Below the pieces are notes generated by a model. The model worked only from the letters and a program-made list of their open reading frames with translations, was not told the origin of the DNA and made no database searches. Shown here piece after piece: positions 62,587-64,000 of a stretch of DNA of 64,000 nt; position 1 is the first letter of the stretch, and each line of letters starts with the position of its first letter. Position numbers and translations under genes: made by a program. Source of the DNA: Rs1 sp036960485 (GTDB lineage Bacteria; Pseudomonadota; Gammaproteobacteria; Pseudomonadales; Balneatricaceae); the NCBI GenBank assembly GCA_036960485.1, contig JBALXS010000001.1:88858-152857 (forward strand), in the 5' to 3' direction.

Positions 62587-64000
62587 TTGCCAAAAATAGA
62601 TTTCTCCAGTAAGAACGCGTTAGTAATAGATTCTAGTAGCTTAATGCGTACTACAACAATAACCATGTTGACAACATTAGGTTTCAGACGCGTTAAAGGC
62701 TCGAATACTTCCAAGCGTGCCCTAGAGCTAGTTGAACAAGGAAATTATGATTTAGTTTTATTAGGTTACTCTGATCTTGAACGACTATCAGGTTTGCAAA
62801 TATTAGAAGAAGCACGCTTTAAAGGACTTATTAAGCCCACCGCTTGTTGGGGGTTTATGACCAACGATAACTCATCAGAAGTTGTATTACACGCGATGCA
62901 ATGTAGGCCTGATTTTCTAATTAGTAAACCTTTTAGCATTGGTCAGTTATTAAGTCGTTTGCAAAGTGTTTTGCTACAAAAGCAACTAGTGAAACCCATA
63001 AACCAAGCGCTTGATAGCGGTAACCTTAGCCGAGCGCTAGAGTTTTGTGATTTTGCAATTGAAAAAAATATTTCTACGATAGCAGTTCAACAAATAAAAG
63101 CAGATTTGTTATTACAAACTCAACATTATGCTGAAGCACTAGAATTATTAAATGAACTAGCGGGTACTGCTTCGAATAACAGTATTGATTTAAAAGTTTG
63201 TGAAGCTTTAATAGGAACGGGTGAAAAGGATGATGCCCTGTCAAAGCTTGAAAATTTAATTAGTAGCTCCCCACTATTAATTAAAGCTTATGATCTAAAA
63301 GCTCAACTTCATGAAGATAAAGGACAAATTGAAAAATCAGCAAATGTACTTTTTCAAGCAATGAGCCTAAGTTCGCTGGGGATTTCAAGAAATCTTAAAC
63401 TAGGTAAATTAGCTTTAACTACTGGTAAGTTGGATATGGCGGAAAACGCTTATAAGCGCACCATCCAGTTGAACAATGGTAGTTGCTTTCGCACACCTGA
63501 GCCATATTTTGGTTTAGCGAATATTAAACGTGAAATTTTGAAAAGCAGTGAAGATTCGCGAGAGGCAGAGCAACAAATTAAAGCTATATTAAGTGAAGCA
63601 CAAAACAGTTTTCCTGATAACCCAGAACTCAAAGTTCAAGTTGCTTTATTTAATAGTCAGTTACAACAAGATTTGAATAATTCGGCAGATGCGCAACAAT
63701 ATCTAGAACAAGCACAGAAAATTATTCTAGATAATAATATTACTGAAAATCTAGAACAATTGAAAAATTCGGCTTTGATGAAGCTACCTGATAGATTGAC
63801 CAAAAAAGATCAGCTTGCGGCTAATCAGCCATCAATTGAAAACCAACCTGAGATGAGTAATAAAGTAAATTTACAGGGAATAAAACAGTACTTGGCAAAT
63901 AATAGAGCTAAAGCTGTAAAGTATTTTACTATGTCTTTGGAGCTAAACAGTGAAAATGGTTCAGCGTTGTTAAATTTGGCGCAAATTTATTTAGAATCCC
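62587..64000 (+). CDS. Degenerate receiver fused to TPR repeats (partial, runs off the window)
   Basis: Open from a TTG at 62587 (AGG nine bases upstream) to the window edge, 471 codons seen. The first 130 residues have the receiver fold (ALVIDSSSLMRTTTITMLTT, YDLVLLGYSDLERLSGLQIL, DFLISKPFSIGQLL) with D15 and K114 kept but glycine 60 where the phosphorylated aspartate should be. Several TPR-like helical pairs follow (SRALEFCDFAIEKN, YAEALELLNELAG, MAENAYKRTIQLNNG, AKAVKYFTMSLELNSENG). It is likely a phosphorylation-independent adaptor. Its place after two kinases suggests the same pathway; the remaining C-terminus is outside the window. Confidence 0.8.
   Translation, partial: MPKIDFSSKNALVIDSSSLMRTTTITMLTTLGFRRVKGSNTSKRALELVEQGNYDLVLLGYSDLERLSGLQILEEARFKGLIKPTACWGFMTNDNSSEVVLHAMQCRPDFLISKPFSIGQLLSRLQSVLLQKQLVKPINQALDSGNLSRALEFCDFAIEKNISTIAVQQIKADLLLQTQHYAEALELLNELAGTASNNSIDLKVCEALIGTGEKDDALSKLENLISSSPLLIKAYDLKAQLHEDKGQIEKSANVLFQAMSLSSLGISRNLKLGKLALTTGKLDMAENAYKRTIQLNNGSCFRTPEPYFGLANIKREILKSSEDSREAEQQIKAILSEAQNSFPDNPELKVQVALFNSQLQQDLNNSADAQQYLEQAQKIILDNNITENLEQLKNSALMKLPDRLTKKDQLAANQPSIENQPEMSNKVNLQGIKQYLANNRAKAVKYFTMSLELNSENGSALLNLAQIYLES

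Noticed and set aside
1..64000. CRISPR arrays, insertion sequences, prophage genes or replication origins
   Set aside because: I saw no regularly spaced repeats, transposases, integrases or phage structural genes, and no cluster typical of oriC.

Overview
The window is 64 kb of AT-rich chromosome from a gammaproteobacterium. Gene order over the first ~24 kb (rpoD-dnaG-[yqeY]-rpsU / tsaD-folB-folK-like / glpE-apaH-apaG-rsmA-pdxA-surA-lptD / amgK-murU / rpe / upp) follows the order I remember from Pseudomonas and its relatives. The AmgK/MurU muramic-acid recycling branch, HexR with an Entner-Doudoroff gene set, Aap-type amino-acid uptake and a sodium-pumping decarboxylase together point to a marine, heterotrophic member of the Pseudomonas/Cellvibrio side of the class. 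No phage genes, insertion sequences or CRISPR arrays were recognised. Genus-level identity cannot be read from the sequence.

Layout. 0.4-6.1 kb: a CAU tRNA, a decayed CAU tRNA beside it, and the macromolecular-synthesis cluster rpsU, dnaG, rpoD on the minus strand; the yqeY gene that normally sits between rpsU and dnaG survives only as a pseudogene. 6.3-8.4 kb: tsaD, folB and an atypical folK-like gene. 8.5-16.2 kb, minus strand: glpE, apaH, apaG, rsmA, pdxA, surA, lptD (signalling-nucleotide hydrolysis, rRNA methylation, vitamin B6, outer-membrane biogenesis). 16.4-24.4 kb: amgK-murU, djlA, a DUF3530 gene, rpe, an M23 endopeptidase, a DUF2333 gene and upp. 24.5-28.8 kb: a branched-chain 2-oxoacid dehydrogenase operon with a fused E1 and an E2, divergent from an Lrp-type regulator. 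29.0-41.5 kb: central carbon metabolism: an IclR regulator, zwf-pgl-eda, hexR, gap-pyk, edd-glk and a hexose-phosphate mutarotase-like gene, which together carry glucose through the Entner-Doudoroff route to pyruvate. 41.5-48.1 kb: small accessory genes (SH3b protein, flavodoxin-like, DUF5062, metallo-hydrolase), a CSS-EAL c-di-GMP phosphodiesterase and thiI. 48.3-51.8 kb: oadGAB, the Na+-translocating oxaloacetate decarboxylase. 52.3-56.5 kb: aapJQMP. 57.4-64 kb: a probable signalling locus made of a secreted sulfite-oxidase-fold protein without cysteine, a four-PAS membrane histidine kinase, a receiver-kinase hybrid and a degenerate receiver fused to TPR repeats that runs off the end.

Two decayed genes (yqeY, one tRNA), several gene-free stretches of 400-870 bases and frequent TTG start codons (apaH, DUF2333, iclR, hexR, glk, the receiver-kinase and the TPR gene) are the notable genome-level traits. 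The most interesting items are the signalling locus at the right end, the matched GTAATATTAC palindromes about 85 bases upstream of both zwf and gap, and the intercistronic hairpins in the bkd and aap operons.
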